A stretch of DNA of 64,000 nt from Kineosporia sp. R_H_3 (GTDB taxonomy: Bacteria; Actinomycetota; Actinomycetes; Actinomycetales; Kineosporiaceae): contig NZ_MWLL01000189.1 in the NCBI RefSeq assembly GCF_002198675.1, forward strand, positions 73,096 to 137,095, given 5' to 3'. Position 1 is the first letter of the stretch; each line of letters opens with the position of its first letter. Positions 49,514 to 58,233 of the stretch are shown in pieces. Below the pieces are notes generated by a model. The model made no database searches and was not told the DNA's origin. It was given only the letters and a program-made list of their open reading frames with translations. Position numbers and translations under genes: made by a program.

Positions 49514-52342
49514 ATGAGCACGCCGGCGCACGACCCTTCGCACGACTCGCCGGCCGCTCGGTACGCGGCCTCGACGGAGCGCACCGAGCAGGGCAGCACG
49601 CCGCTCGCGGTCTTCCGCGGGGAGTACGAGTTCGACCTCGACCCCTTCCAGGTCGCCGCCTGCGAGGCGCTCCAGGACGGCCGCGGCGTGCTCGTCGCCG
49701 CACCGACCGGCTCGGGCAAGACCGTCGTCGGCGAGTTCGCCGTCCACCTCGCGCTCGCGACCGGCCGCAAGGCGTTCTACACGACGCCCATCAAGGCGCT
49801 GTCCAACCAGAAGTACGCCGACCTCGTGCACCGGCACGGCTCCGCGGCCGTCGGTCTGCTCACCGGGGACAACACGATCAACGGGGACGCCCCGATCGTC
49901 GTCATGACGACCGAGGTCCTGCGGAACATGCTCTACGCGGCGTCCTCGACGCTCGACGGCCTCGGCTACGTCGTCATGGACGAGGTGCACTACCTCGCCG
50001 ACCGGTTCCGCGGCGCGGTCTGGGAGGAGGTCATCATCCACCTCCCGGACGACGTCCTCATCGTCAGCCTCTCCGCGACCGTGAGCAACGCCGAGGAGTT
50101 CGGCGCGTGGCTCGACACCGTCCGCGGGGACACCGAGATCGTCGTCTCCGAGCACCGACCGGTGCCGCTCTGGCAGCACGTCATGGTCGGGCAGCGGATG
50201 TTCGACCTCTTCGCCGACGACACCCCGGTCGTCACCGCACCGGACGGGACGCCGCTCACGACGTCCGGCCCGGCGAAGGTCAACCCGGAGCTGCGCCGGC
50301 TGGCCCGGGACGACGTCCGGTTCGAGCGCGGCCGGGCCAAGGGCCGCGGCGGGCACGGCGGCGGCCGCGGGCGCGGCCAGAGCAAGCTCACCCCGAGCCG
50401 GGCGGACGTCGTCCAGACCCTCGACCGGCAGGGCCTGCTGCCGGCGATCTCCTTCATCTTCAGCCGGGCCGGCTGCGACGCCGCCGTCGCGCAGTGCCTC
50501 GCGTGGGGCCTGCGCCTGACGACGTCGGACGAGAAGGAGGAGATCCGCCGCGTCGTCGACGCGCGCTGCGCGGACATCCCCGACGAGGACCTCGTCGTCC
50601 TCGGCTACTGGGAGTGGTCCGAGGCGCTCGAGCGCGGTATCGCCTCGCACCACGCCGGGCTGCTGCCGACCTTCAAGGAGGTCGTCGAGGAGCTGTTCAC
50701 CCGGGGCCTCGTCAAGGTCGTCTTCGCGACAGAGACGCTCGCGCTCGGCATCAACATGCCCGCGCGCAGCGTCGTCCTCGACAAGCTCGTGAAGTGGAAC
50801 GGCGAGACCCACGCCGACGTGACGCCGGGGGAGTACACCCAGCTCACCGGCCGGGCCGGGCGCCGCGGCATCGACGTCGAGGGGCACGCGGTCGTCCTGT
50901 GGCAGAACGGCCTCGACCCGGACGCCGTCGCCGGCCTGGCGTCGACCCGCACCTACCCGCTGCGCTCGAGCTTCCGCCCGACGTACAACATGGCCGTCAA
51001 CCTCGTCGGCCAGGTCGGCCGGTCGCGGGCCCGGGAGATCCTCGAGACGTCGTTCGCGCAGTTCCAGGCCGACCGCGCGGTCGTCGGGCTCGCCCGCCAG
51101 GCCCGCCGCCAGGAGGAGGCGCTCGCCGGCTACGCCGAGGCGATGAAGTGCCACCTCGGCGACTTCACCGAGTACGCCCGGCTGCGCCGCCGGATCGCCG
51201 ACCGCGAGACCGACCTGTCCCGCTCGGCGAGCCGCGACCGCCGCGCCGACGCGCTCGCGTCGCTCGAGCGGCTGCGCCGCGGCGACGTCATCCGGGTGCT
51301 CGCGGGCCGCCGCGCCGGCTGGGCCGTCGTCGTCGACCCGGGGACGGCGACCGGGGCCGACGGCCCGCGGCCGACGGTGCTCACCGCGGACCGGCAGGTC
51401 GTGCGCCTCTCGCTGGCCGACGTCCACTCGGCGATCGAGCCGCTGACCCGGGTGCCGGTGCCGAAGACGTTCAACTCCCGCAACCCGACGTCCCGGCGCG
51501 ACCTCGCCTCGACGCTGCGCAACGCCCTCGGCAGCGCCGGCGACGACCAGCCGCTGCGCCCGAAGAAGGACCGCTCGCCCGCCGCCGACGACACAGAGCT
51601 CAACCGGCTCCGCGCCGCGATGCGCGCGCACCCGTGCCACGGCTGCAACGAGCGCGAGGACCACGCCCGCTGGGCCGAGCGCTGGCACCGGCTCTCAAGG
51701 GAGACCGACCAGCTGACCCGGCGGATCGAGGGCCGGACGAACACCATCGCCCGCGTCTTCGACCGGGTCTGCGACCTGCTCTCGGAGAAGGGCTACCTCG
51801 CCGGCGACACGGTGACGGCGGACGGCGAGCGGCTGCGCCGGATCTACGCCGAGTCCGACCTGCTCGTCTCGGAGTGCATCCGGGAGGGGGTCTGGACCGG
51901 GCTCGACGCCCCCGGGCTGGCCGCCTGCGTGAGCGCGGTCGTCTACGAGGCCCGCCGGGACGACGGCGTCGCGCCGAGGATGCCCTCGCCGGCCGTCCGG
52001 GAAGCGCTCACCGAGACGATCCGGATCTGGTCCGCGCTCGACGACCACGAGCGTGCGCACAAGCTCGACCCGACGCCGGAGCCCGACCTCGGCATCGTCT
52101 GGGCCGTGCACCGGTGGGCGAGCGGGCACCGGCTCGAGGCGGTCCTCAAGGACGCCGACCTCACGGCAGGCGACTTCGTCCGGTGGTGCAAGCAGGTCGT
52201 CGACCTGCTCGGCCAGGTCGAGCAGGGCGCGGCGGCGGCCGTCGCGCTCGGCGACTTCACCGCCGAGAAGCTGCGGAGCACGGCGCGGGACGCCGTCGAG
52301 GGCGTCCGGCGCGGGGTCGTCGCGTACTCGTCGGTGGTCTGA
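49514..52342 (+). CDS. helY: Ski2/Mtr4-like DEAD/DEAH-box helicase
   Basis: A 942-aa superfamily 2 helicase matching HelY, encoded beside tatAC in mycobacteria. Walker A is APTGSGKT (63-70), motif II is VMDEVHYL, motif III is SLSATVSN and motif VI is QLTGRAGRRG. A Gly/Arg-rich insert occurs near residues 275-295 (RGKGRGGHGGG type). After the helicase core come the winged-helix/arch region and the C-terminal DSHCT domain (about 780-942, with RCHGCNERED-type Cys pair before it). The likely role is RNA unwinding or decay. The ATG has a leaderless-type box. Confidence 0.93.
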   Translation: MSTPAHDPSHDSPAARYAASTERTEQGSTPLAVFRGEYEFDLDPFQVAACEALQDGRGVLVAAPTGSGKTVVGEFAVHLALATGRKAFYTTPIKALSNQKYADLVHRHGSAAVGLLTGDNTINGDAPIVVMTTEVLRNMLYAASSTLDGLGYVVMDEVHYLADRFRGAVWEEVIIHLPDDVLIVSLSATVSNAEEFGAWLDTVRGDTEIVVSEHRPVPLWQHVMVGQRMFDLFADDTPVVTAPDGTPLTTSGPAKVNPELRRLARDDVRFERGRAKGRGGHGGGRGRGQSKLTPSRADVVQTLDRQGLLPAISFIFSRAGCDAAVAQCLAWGLRLTTSDEKEEIRRVVDARCADIPDEDLVVLGYWEWSEALERGIASHHAGLLPTFKEVVEELFTRGLVKVVFATETLALGINMPARSVVLDKLVKWNGETHADVTPGEYTQLTGRAGRRGIDVEGHAVVLWQNGLDPDAVAGLASTRTYPLRSSFRPTYNMAVNLVGQVGRSRAREILETSFAQFQADRAVVGLARQARRQEEALAGYAEAMKCHLGDFTEYARLRRRIADRETDLSRSASRDRRADALASLERLRRGDVIRVLAGRRAGWAVVVDPGTATGADGPRPTVLTADRQVVRLSLADVHSAIEPLTRVPVPKTFNSRNPTSRRDLASTLRNALGSAGDDQPLRPKKDRSPAADDTELNRLRAAMRAHPCHGCNEREDHARWAERWHRLSRETDQLTRRIEGRTNTIARVFDRVCDLLSEKGYLAGDTVTADGERLRRIYAESDLLVSECIREGVWTGLDAPGLAACVSAVVYEARRDDGVAPRMPSPAVREALTETIRIWSALDDHERAHKLDPTPEPDLGIVWAVHRWASGHRLEAVLKDADLTAGDFVRWCKQVVDLLGQVEQGAAAAVALGDFTAEKLRSTARDAVEGVRRGVVAYSSVV

Positions 52343-52363
52343 CCCGGCCCGCGGCGACCGGGC

Positions 52364-53287
52364 TCAGAGCGACAGCGCGGTGACCAGCCGGGTGATGCTC
52401 GACCCGATGCCCCAGCGGTCGGCGAGCGCGACGACGGCCTCGTGGTCGACGGGGGTGCGCGGGACGGTGTCGTCGACGACCGGCAGGTCGGCGTCCCGGA
52501 CGACCTGGACGACGCGCGGCGCGGCGGCCACGTAGTCCTTCGCCGCGAGCAGCTTCTTCGTCGCGCCGGGGGCGAGCTTCGGGTCACCGGCCTCCGCGGC
52601 GGCCATGAGCGCGTCGAGCGAGCCGTAGCGGGCGAGCATCGCGGCGGCGGTCTTCTCGCCGATGCCCGCGACGCCGGGCAGGCCGTCGCTCGGGTCGCCG
52701 CGCAGGACCGCGAGGTCGGCGTACCCGTCGCCGCCGGAGACGCCGTACTTCGCCTCGAGCCACTTCTCGTCGACGACCTCGAGGTTGCGGACACCGCGGC
52801 CGACGTAGAGCACCCGGACCTCCCGGGCGTCGTCCACGAGCTGGAAGAGGTCCCGGTCGCCGGTGACGACCTCGACCGGGCCGGCCCCGGCGTCCGCCGC
52901 ACGGGTCGCGAGGGTGCCGATGACGTCGTCCGCCTCGAGCCCGGCGCCGCCGACGCGGGGGATGCCGAAGGCGGCGAGGACGTCGACGATGACGGGCACC
53001 TGGGGGAGCAGCCCCGGCGGGGTCTCCTCGATGTTCTTCGCGGGGTTGGCCACCCGGTGCGCCTTGTACGACGGGATCGCCTCGACCCGGAACGCCGGGC
53101 GCCAGTCGTCGTCCCAGCAGGCGACGAGCCGGTCCGGGCGGCGCTGGGTCACGAGCGTCGAGACCATGTCGAGGAACCCGCGGACGGCGTTGACCGGCGT
53201 CCCGTCCGGGGCCTTCATGCTGTCGGGCACGCCGAAGAAGGCACGGAAGTACAGGGACGCGGAGTCGACGAGCATGAGACCGGGCAC
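52364..53287 (-). CDS. 5'-3' exonuclease of the polymerase I N-terminal type
   Basis: A 307-aa stand-alone FEN/XNI-like nuclease, related to the exonuclease domain of DNA polymerase I; M. tuberculosis has a similar gene next to helY. Acidic active-site residues are visible in MLVDSASLYF, GLEADDVIGTLA and VTGDRDLFQLV. The helix-hairpin-helix region is GDPSDGLPGVAGIGEKTAAAML. It should remove RNA primers or flaps. GTG at 53287 is 6 nt after CAGGAT, so leaderless translation is likely; ATG at 53275 is the alternative. The long frame upstream of 53287 lacks similarity. Confidence 0.9.
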   Translation of the reverse strand: MPGLMLVDSASLYFRAFFGVPDSMKAPDGTPVNAVRGFLDMVSTLVTQRRPDRLVACWDDDWRPAFRVEAIPSYKAHRVANPAKNIEETPPGLLPQVPVIVDVLAAFGIPRVGGAGLEADDVIGTLATRAADAGAGPVEVVTGDRDLFQLVDDAREVRVLYVGRGVRNLEVVDEKWLEAKYGVSGGDGYADLAVLRGDPSDGLPGVAGIGEKTAAAMLARYGSLDALMAAAEAGDPKLAPGATKKLLAAKDYVAAAPRVVQVVRDADLPVVDDTVPRTPVDHEAVVALADRWGIGSSITRLVTALSL

Positions 53288-53293
53288 GGGGCG

Positions 53294-53316
53294 ATCCTGC
53301 CACCCGGCACCGACGA
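53294..53316 (-). promoter_or_regulatory. RecA-NDp-like promoter of the 5'-3' exonuclease
   Basis: On the minus strand TCGTCGGTG (53308-53316), eight bases and CAGGAT (53294-53299), then 6 nt to the GTG. The first block matches TTGTCRGTG in 8 of 9 bases with exact N8 spacing; the -10 block has C in place of the first T. Confidence 0.45.
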
Positions 53317-53422
53317 CCCGCGGGCACCGCGCGGTCCGGCGGCCGGGTGCCGGTTCTGCCGACGGCCGGTGAAACGACAAGGACCCCGGTGACGCGCCGT
53401 CGGGACCTGTAGCCTTCGCCGG

Positions 53423-53863
53423 ATGGAGGAGACAGACCTGCAGATCCTGCATCTGCTCGCGCGTGACGGGCGGATGAGCTTCACCGACCTGGGCAAGGCG
53501 ACCGGCTTGTCGACCTCCGCCGTCCACCAGCGGGTGCGCCGGCTCGAGCAGCGCGGCGTCATCACCGGGTACGCGGCGGTCATCGACGCCGAGCTGCTCG
53601 GCCTGCCGCTCACGGCGTTCGTCTCGGTGACCCCGCTCGACCCGGCCGCGCCGGACGACGTCCCCGAGCACCTCGCGCCCCTGCCCGAGATCGAGGCCTG
53701 CCACTCGGTCGCCGGGGAGGAGAACTACATCCTCAAGGTCCGCGTCGCCACCCCCGGCGAGCTCGAGTCGCTGCTCGCCCGGATCCGCGCCGCGGCCAAC
53801 GTCTCGACGCGCACGACCGTCGTCCTGTCGACGCCGTACGAGGCCCGGCCCTTCCCGGCCTGA
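53423..53863 (+). CDS. Lrp/AsnC family transcriptional regulator
   Basis: A 146-aa feast/famine regulator. The N-terminal HTH (about 1-50) starts EETDLQILHLLARDGRMSFTDLG, with recognition helix SAVHQRVRRLEQRGVI. The C-terminal RAM domain (about 65-140) is an amino-acid-binding dimer interface (EIEACHSVAGEENYILKVR). Lrp-type regulators usually control amino acid metabolism. Targets may include the lysine genes 9 kb downstream, but nothing in the sequence proves it. ATG at 53423 is 7 nt after TAGCCT (53410-53415). It is divergent from the exonuclease. Confidence 0.92.
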   Translation: MEETDLQILHLLARDGRMSFTDLGKATGLSTSAVHQRVRRLEQRGVITGYAAVIDAELLGLPLTAFVSVTPLDPAAPDDVPEHLAPLPEIEACHSVAGEENYILKVRVATPGELESLLARIRAAANVSTRTTVVLSTPYEARPFPA

Positions 53864-53894
53864 GGCCGCCGCCGGACGTCACAGCGTCACGACG

Positions 53895-55586
53895 TCACGA
53901 CGGCACCCCGGTCCGGCCCGCCAGCGCAGAGCGCAGCCGGTCGGCGACCTCCTCGTCGGTGACGGGCCGCAGCGGCAGGGCCAGCGTCGCCACCCGGTCG
54001 CCGGCCCGGGCGACCGCCCACCGCGCCGGGGCGTCGCCGTCCACGTACGCGTCCGCGCCGGCTCCGCCGAGCGGACGCCGCAGGGGCCTCGAGACGAGCA
54101 GCCGCCACGCGACCTCGCCGAGCGGTCCCTCCACGACCACCGTCCGGACGTCGTCCGCACCCGGCCGCGACGGGGCCGCCGTGTCGGGAGACGCGAGCAC
54201 CTCGACGGCGAGCACCCGCCGGCTCCAGCGCCGGACCGTCAGGCGCACCCGGTCAGCGGGCGCCACACCGGCCCGGGCCCCTGGCAGCAGCGCCCATGCC
54301 CGCGTCCGGTCGGTCGTGCCGTCGTCGACGGCGAGGTGGTACATCTGCGGCGGCCCCTCGCGGCCCCGGTCGGCGGACTGCCGTCGGGCCACCGAGATCC
54401 AGAGCACCTCACCGACGACCACTCGCGGGCCGGCGAGGTCGAGGACAGCGGTGCCCAGCAGCCAGATGCTGCTCCCGACGAGTCCGAGGGCCCCCAGGGC
54501 AGCGACGTCGGAGAGCGCGAGGTAGCGCACCCGGTCGGCGGGGCCGGCGAACGCGGGCAGCTCGGCGGCCGCCGACAGCAGCACCGCGGCCCCGGGCACC
54601 TGGAAGAGCGCGCGGACGACGCGGGTCGGCGTCCCGGTCCCGAACAAGGACCCGCGCGGGTAGCGGACGCGGACGACGCGCCAGGTGCCGCCGTAGGCCG
54701 ACCAGACGCGACGTCGGTCCGCGAGCCCGAAGTCGAGCACCGACCGCACCACGGTCGTCACCCCCAGGGCGTCGCCGTACGCGAGGTACCGGTCCCAGAC
54801 GGCGACCGCTGCCGGCGGCTGCGCGGCGAAGGCGGAGTCCCCGCGGAGGAACGCCGCCAGCCCGAGCCAGGCACCCGCCTGCGCCCGGCCCGCCTCGGTC
54901 AACGTCTCGCCGCGCAGCAGCCGGCCTGCGGCGCCCGCCGCAGCCCCCCAGGCCAGGACGGTGACGACCGCCGCGGCGCCCAGCGCGTCGCCGACGGTGC
55001 CGGACTGCGCGCCGGCGGCCGCACCGAGCGAGAGCGCCGCCGGGCCGGCCGCGGCGACGACTCCGACCTGCCGCGAGACCGGCACCCGGGGCCGGGTCAG
55101 ACCGGCGGACCGGGCTGCCGCGCGCACGTGCGCGGCGAAGGCCCGCCACCAGCCGGCGACGTCCTCCCCGCCGCGGGCCCGCAGCGCCGCGACGGGCGCG
55201 ACACCACCGCGGACCACGGCACCGACCCGGCCGAGCACCTGCTCCTCGAAGGGGAGCAGGTGGTCGCCGGCCGCCACCCGGTGCCCGGTCAGGTGCACCG
55301 TCGTGCTGCGCGGGTCGCGGTCCGCCTGTCGCAGGTCGACATGCCCCCGGGCGGCGAGGTCGACGAGCGTCGACTCCACGGCGTCCTCACCGACGACGAG
55401 GTCCTGCGTGAGGTAGGCGACCACGCCGGGCGGCAGGCCGGCCGGCGGCAGGTCGGCCGTGGGCGGACCCGCGACCGGCGCACGGTGCCGGGTGCCCAGC
55501 GCGAGCGCCACGACGCCGACCGCCCACAGGGCCGACAGTGCGAGGGCCGCGGCCCAGACGGCGGTGCCGACGAAGCCCGGGACCAC
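53895..55586 (-). CDS. DUF2207-like membrane protein downstream of LemA (long form)
   Basis: A 563-aa membrane protein. An N-terminal helix (about 8-28) is followed by a winged-helix-like segment, LPPGVVAYLTQDLVVGEDAVESTLVDLAARG, which resembles the C-terminal part of DUF2207/YciQ proteins. Further hydrophobic pairs lie at about 170-215 and 325-390. A beta-rich domain follows, with YHLAVDDGTTDRTRAWALLP (about 425-445), and an extra C-terminal domain from about 480. It shares YGGTWRVVRVRYPRG with the protein at 58882-60237. LemA plus DUF2207-like pairs are common; the function is unknown. The GTG at 55586 has a weak ribosome binding site. Confidence 0.65.
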   Translation of the reverse strand: MVPGFVGTAVWAAALALSALWAVGVVALALGTRHRAPVAGPPTADLPPAGLPPGVVAYLTQDLVVGEDAVESTLVDLAARGHVDLRQADRDPRSTTVHLTGHRVAAGDHLLPFEEQVLGRVGAVVRGGVAPVAALRARGGEDVAGWWRAFAAHVRAAARSAGLTRPRVPVSRQVGVVAAAGPAALSLGAAAGAQSGTVGDALGAAAVVTVLAWGAAAGAAGRLLRGETLTEAGRAQAGAWLGLAAFLRGDSAFAAQPPAAVAVWDRYLAYGDALGVTTVVRSVLDFGLADRRRVWSAYGGTWRVVRVRYPRGSLFGTGTPTRVVRALFQVPGAAVLLSAAAELPAFAGPADRVRYLALSDVAALGALGLVGSSIWLLGTAVLDLAGPRVVVGEVLWISVARRQSADRGREGPPQMYHLAVDDGTTDRTRAWALLPGARAGVAPADRVRLTVRRWSRRVLAVEVLASPDTAAPSRPGADDVRTVVVEGPLGEVAWRLLVSRPLRRPLGGAGADAYVDGDAPARWAVARAGDRVATLALPLRPVTDEEVADRLRSALAGRTGVPS

Positions 55587-55591
55587 AGGGT

Positions 55592-56167
55592 TCAGAACCG
55601 GACCGCGACGGCGCCGCGGTCGTCGTCCCCGGCGCGGAAGTACTCGGCGGCGGCGAACCCGGTGACCCCGGCGACGAGCGAGGTCGGGAACGACTGCACC
55701 GCCGTGTTGAGCCCCTGCACGGAGCCGTTGAGGAACTGCCGGGCGTAGGCGATCTTGTCCTCGGTCTCGGCGAGCTCGCTCTGCAGTGCGAGGAAGGTGG
55801 CGCTGGCCCGCAGCTCGGGGTACGCCTCACCGATCGCGAGCAACCGGGACAGCGCCCCGCCGAGAGCGGCCTCCGCCTGCGCCTGCTGCTCGCGCGGGCC
55901 GCCGAGCGCCGCGACCGCGGAGCCGCGGGCAGCGGTCACGGCCTCGAACGTGCCGCGCTCGTGGACGGCGTAGCCCTTGACGGTCTCCACGAGGTTCGGG
56001 ACGAGGTCGTGCCGGCGCTTGAGCTGGACGTCGACCTGCGCGCCGGACGCCTCCACCTGCTGGCGCCGGGCGACGAGCCGGTTGAAGGTGACGACGCCCC
56101 AGAGCAGGACGCCGACGACGAGCAGGACGAGTGCGGTCGGCACGAGGACGAGCAGGGTGGTCGACAT
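55592..56167 (-). CDS. LemA family protein
   Basis: A 191-aa protein with an N-terminal membrane helix (STTLLVLVPTALVLLVVGVLLWGVVTFNRL) and a four-helix LemA domain: QVDVQLKRRHDLVPNLVETVKGYAVHE is the family signature. GIGEAYPELRASATFLALQSELAETEDKIAYARQFLN continues the pattern, and FPTSLVAGVTGF closes it. LemA proteins are membrane-anchored and sometimes act in envelope stress. ATG at 56167 is chosen for GGGAG close upstream; a longer frame begins at 56218. The DUF2207-like gene follows by 5 nt, so they form an operon. Confidence 0.9.
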   Translation of the reverse strand: MSTTLLVLVPTALVLLVVGVLLWGVVTFNRLVARRQQVEASGAQVDVQLKRRHDLVPNLVETVKGYAVHERGTFEAVTAARGSAVAALGGPREQQAQAEAALGGALSRLLAIGEAYPELRASATFLALQSELAETEDKIAYARQFLNGSVQGLNTAVQSFPTSLVAGVTGFAAAEYFRAGDDDRGAVAVRF

Positions 56168-56211
56168 GTCAGCTCCCGGGACGCGGTGGTCGGCGCCAGT
56201 CGACCGCAGCA

Positions 56212-56244
56212 CGGTCACCGGGCGGTCACCGCGCGGTCACCGCG
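56212..56244. repeat. Three tandem 11-bp repeats between lemA and the dehalogenase-like gene
   Basis: CGGTCACCGGG, CGGTCACCGCG and CGGTCACCGCG follow each other without gaps. The core GGTCACC is itself nearly palindromic. The 11-bp period is about one helical turn, so three protein monomers or dimers could bind the same DNA face in this divergent promoter region. Confidence 0.7.
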
Positions 56245-56269
56245 CCGGCTGTCGCGGCAGACTGTCGGG

Positions 56270-57175
56270 ATGGACGCCTACCGCACCCCCGACGCGCGTT
56301 TCGCCGACCTGCCCGGCTTCGGCCACGAGCCGCGGTACGCGGAGGTCGCCGCGCCGGGGGGCGGGTCGTTGCGGATGGCCTGGTACGAGACCGGTCCGGC
56401 CGACGGGCCGGTCGCGCTGCTGCTCCACGGCGAACCCACCTGGTCGTTCCTCTACCGCGACGTCATGGCGGTGCTCGCGGTGCGCGGGGTCCGGGCGGTC
56501 GCCGTCGACCTCGTCGGGTTCGGCCGGTCCGACAAGCCGCTCGCGGCGGCCGACCACAGCTTCGCCCGGCACGTCGAGTGGGTCCGCGAGCTGTGCTTCG
56601 ACCGGATCGGCCTGGACGACGTGACGCTCGTCGGGCAGGACTGGGGCGGGCTCATCGGGCTGCGGCTCGTCGCCGAGCACCCGGAGCGGTTCGCCCGGGT
56701 CGTCGCCGCGAACACCGGGCTGCCGACGGGGGACCACGACATGCCGCCGGTCTGGTGGCGCTTCCGGCAGGCGGTCGAGGCGGCGCCGGTCCTCGACGTC
56801 GGCCGGCTCGTCGCGGCCGGGTGCGTCCGCGGCCTCGCCGACGCCGCCCGGGCCGCGTACGACGCCCCGTTCCCGGACGAGGCCTCGAAGGTCGGCCCGC
56901 GCGTCATGCCGACGCTCGTGCCGACCCGCCCGGACGACCCGGCGACCGAGGCGAACCGGGCCGCGTGGCAGGTGCTGCGCCGCTGGGACAAGCCGTTCCT
57001 CGTCGCGTTCAGCGACGGCGACCCGATCACCGGGGCGATGGCCCCGGTGCTGCGCGCCGCGGTGCCCGGCACCGCCGGGCTCCAGCACCCGACGATCGCC
57101 GGTGCCGGGCACTTCCTCCAGGAGGACGCCGGCGAGGAGCTGGGCCTCGTCGTCGCCGAGCTCATGGGGCGCTGA
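56270..57175 (+). CDS. Haloalkane dehalogenase (HLD-I-like)
   Basis: A 301-aa alpha/beta-hydrolase. HGEPTWSFLYR has Glu56, and nucleophile Asp124 with Trp125 in VGQDWGG have the same numbering as in Xanthobacter DhlA. The late FSDGDPIT holds the acid and His281 (GAGHFLQEDAGE) is the catalytic base. These fit the HLD-I subfamily, whose members replace halide by water in haloalkanes; the second halide-binding Trp is probably 162 or 163. Some relatives act on other esters, so activity is inferred. ATG at 56270 is 6 nt after CAGACT, a weak leaderless box. It precedes a serine hydrolase by 47 nt. Confidence 0.85.
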   Translation: MDAYRTPDARFADLPGFGHEPRYAEVAAPGGGSLRMAWYETGPADGPVALLLHGEPTWSFLYRDVMAVLAVRGVRAVAVDLVGFGRSDKPLAAADHSFARHVEWVRELCFDRIGLDDVTLVGQDWGGLIGLRLVAEHPERFARVVAANTGLPTGDHDMPPVWWRFRQAVEAAPVLDVGRLVAAGCVRGLADAARAAYDAPFPDEASKVGPRVMPTLVPTRPDDPATEANRAAWQVLRRWDKPFLVAFSDGDPITGAMAPVLRAAVPGTAGLQHPTIAGAGHFLQEDAGEELGLVVAELMGR

Positions 57176-57222
57176 CCGCGGGGGCAGGGAACCAGTCGGC
57201 GCCGCCCGTCGTCGGCCCCCGT

Positions 57223-58233
57223 ATGAGTCCCGACGCGCTCGAGGCAGCCGTCGTCCCGGTCCTGGACCGGCACGCCGGTCGGCACACCGCGCTGGTGGCG
57301 GCCGTCGGTGCCGGCGGGGCGACGTGCGTGCTCGGCCGCGGCCGCGACGAGCGTGCCGGGGTGCCGGACGGCGCGACGGTCCTCGAGATCGGCTCGGTGA
57401 CGAAGGTGTTCACCGCGACGCTGCTCATGCTCATGGCGGACGCCGGCGAGGTGGCGCTCGACGAACCCGTCCAGGACCTGCTGCCGGACGGCGTCCGGAT
57501 GCCGGTCCGCGGACGGCCGATCACCCTGCTGGACCTCGTGACGCACCGCAGCGGCCTGCCCCGGCTGCCCGCGCGGTGGCTGCTGCGCGCCCGCGGGCAC
57601 GGCGACAACCCGTACGCCGTGCTCGGGCTCGACGACGTGTGGCACGCGGCCGTGACGACACGGCGCAGGGCACCGGGCGGCGCACCCCGCTACTCCAACC
57701 TCGGCGTCGGCCTGCTCGGGCACGCGCTCGCGCACCGGGCAGGCACGCCCTGGGAGACCCCTGTGGTGCAACGGGTCTGCCTGCCGCTCGGGCTCGCCGA
57801 CACCTACCCCGGAGAGCGGCCCGAGGACACCTCCCGCACCGCCGCCGGGCACGACGCCCGGGGACGTGCCGTCCCGCACTGGGACTTCCCGGTGCTCGCC
57901 GCGGCGGGAGCGCTGCGCTCGACCGCGGTCGACCTGCTCGCCTTCCTGCGGGCCCAGGACGGCGACGGCGGCACGGCGCTGCAGCGCGCCGTCCGGGCGA
58001 CGCACGAGCCGTACGCGAGCCGGCTGGCGCTCGAGCAGTGCGCCGGGTGGATGGCGCTGCGCCGCGGTCCCGGGACGACCGAGCGGGTGCTGTGGCACAA
58101 CGGCGGCACCGGGGGCTTCCGCTCCTTCGTGGCGTGCGTGCCCGGACGTGACGTGCAGGTCGTCGTGCTCGCCGCCGACGCGCGCGACGTCGACCGGCTG
58201 GGCCAGGACCTGCTCGCCGCGGTCATGTCGTGA
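57223..58233 (+). CDS. Serine hydrolase of the beta-lactamase/esterase family
   Basis: A 336-aa class C beta-lactamase-fold protein. The catalytic S58-V-T-K61 motif, Y157-S-N159 and a late HNGGTGG triad correspond to SxxK, YxN and the KTG-like box (HNG form). No signal peptide is visible, so it is probably a cytosolic esterase, amidase or D-peptidase and not a true antibiotic resistance enzyme. GTHRSGLP around 108-113 is typical of EstB-like members. ATG at 57223. Its end overlaps the end of the convergent DinB-like gene by 11 bp. Confidence 0.88.
   Translation: MSPDALEAAVVPVLDRHAGRHTALVAAVGAGGATCVLGRGRDERAGVPDGATVLEIGSVTKVFTATLLMLMADAGEVALDEPVQDLLPDGVRMPVRGRPITLLDLVTHRSGLPRLPARWLLRARGHGDNPYAVLGLDDVWHAAVTTRRRAPGGAPRYSNLGVGLLGHALAHRAGTPWETPVVQRVCLPLGLADTYPGERPEDTSRTAAGHDARGRAVPHWDFPVLAAAGALRSTAVDLLAFLRAQDGDGGTALQRAVRATHEPYASRLALEQCAGWMALRRGPGTTERVLWHNGGTGGFRSFVACVPGRDVQVVVLAADARDVDRLGQDLLAAVMS

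Noticed and set aside
53288-53704. N-terminal extension of the 5'-3' exonuclease
   Set aside because: It overlaps the divergent Lrp/AsnC gene and has no similarity to nucleases. The promoter and GTG at 53287 explain the start.
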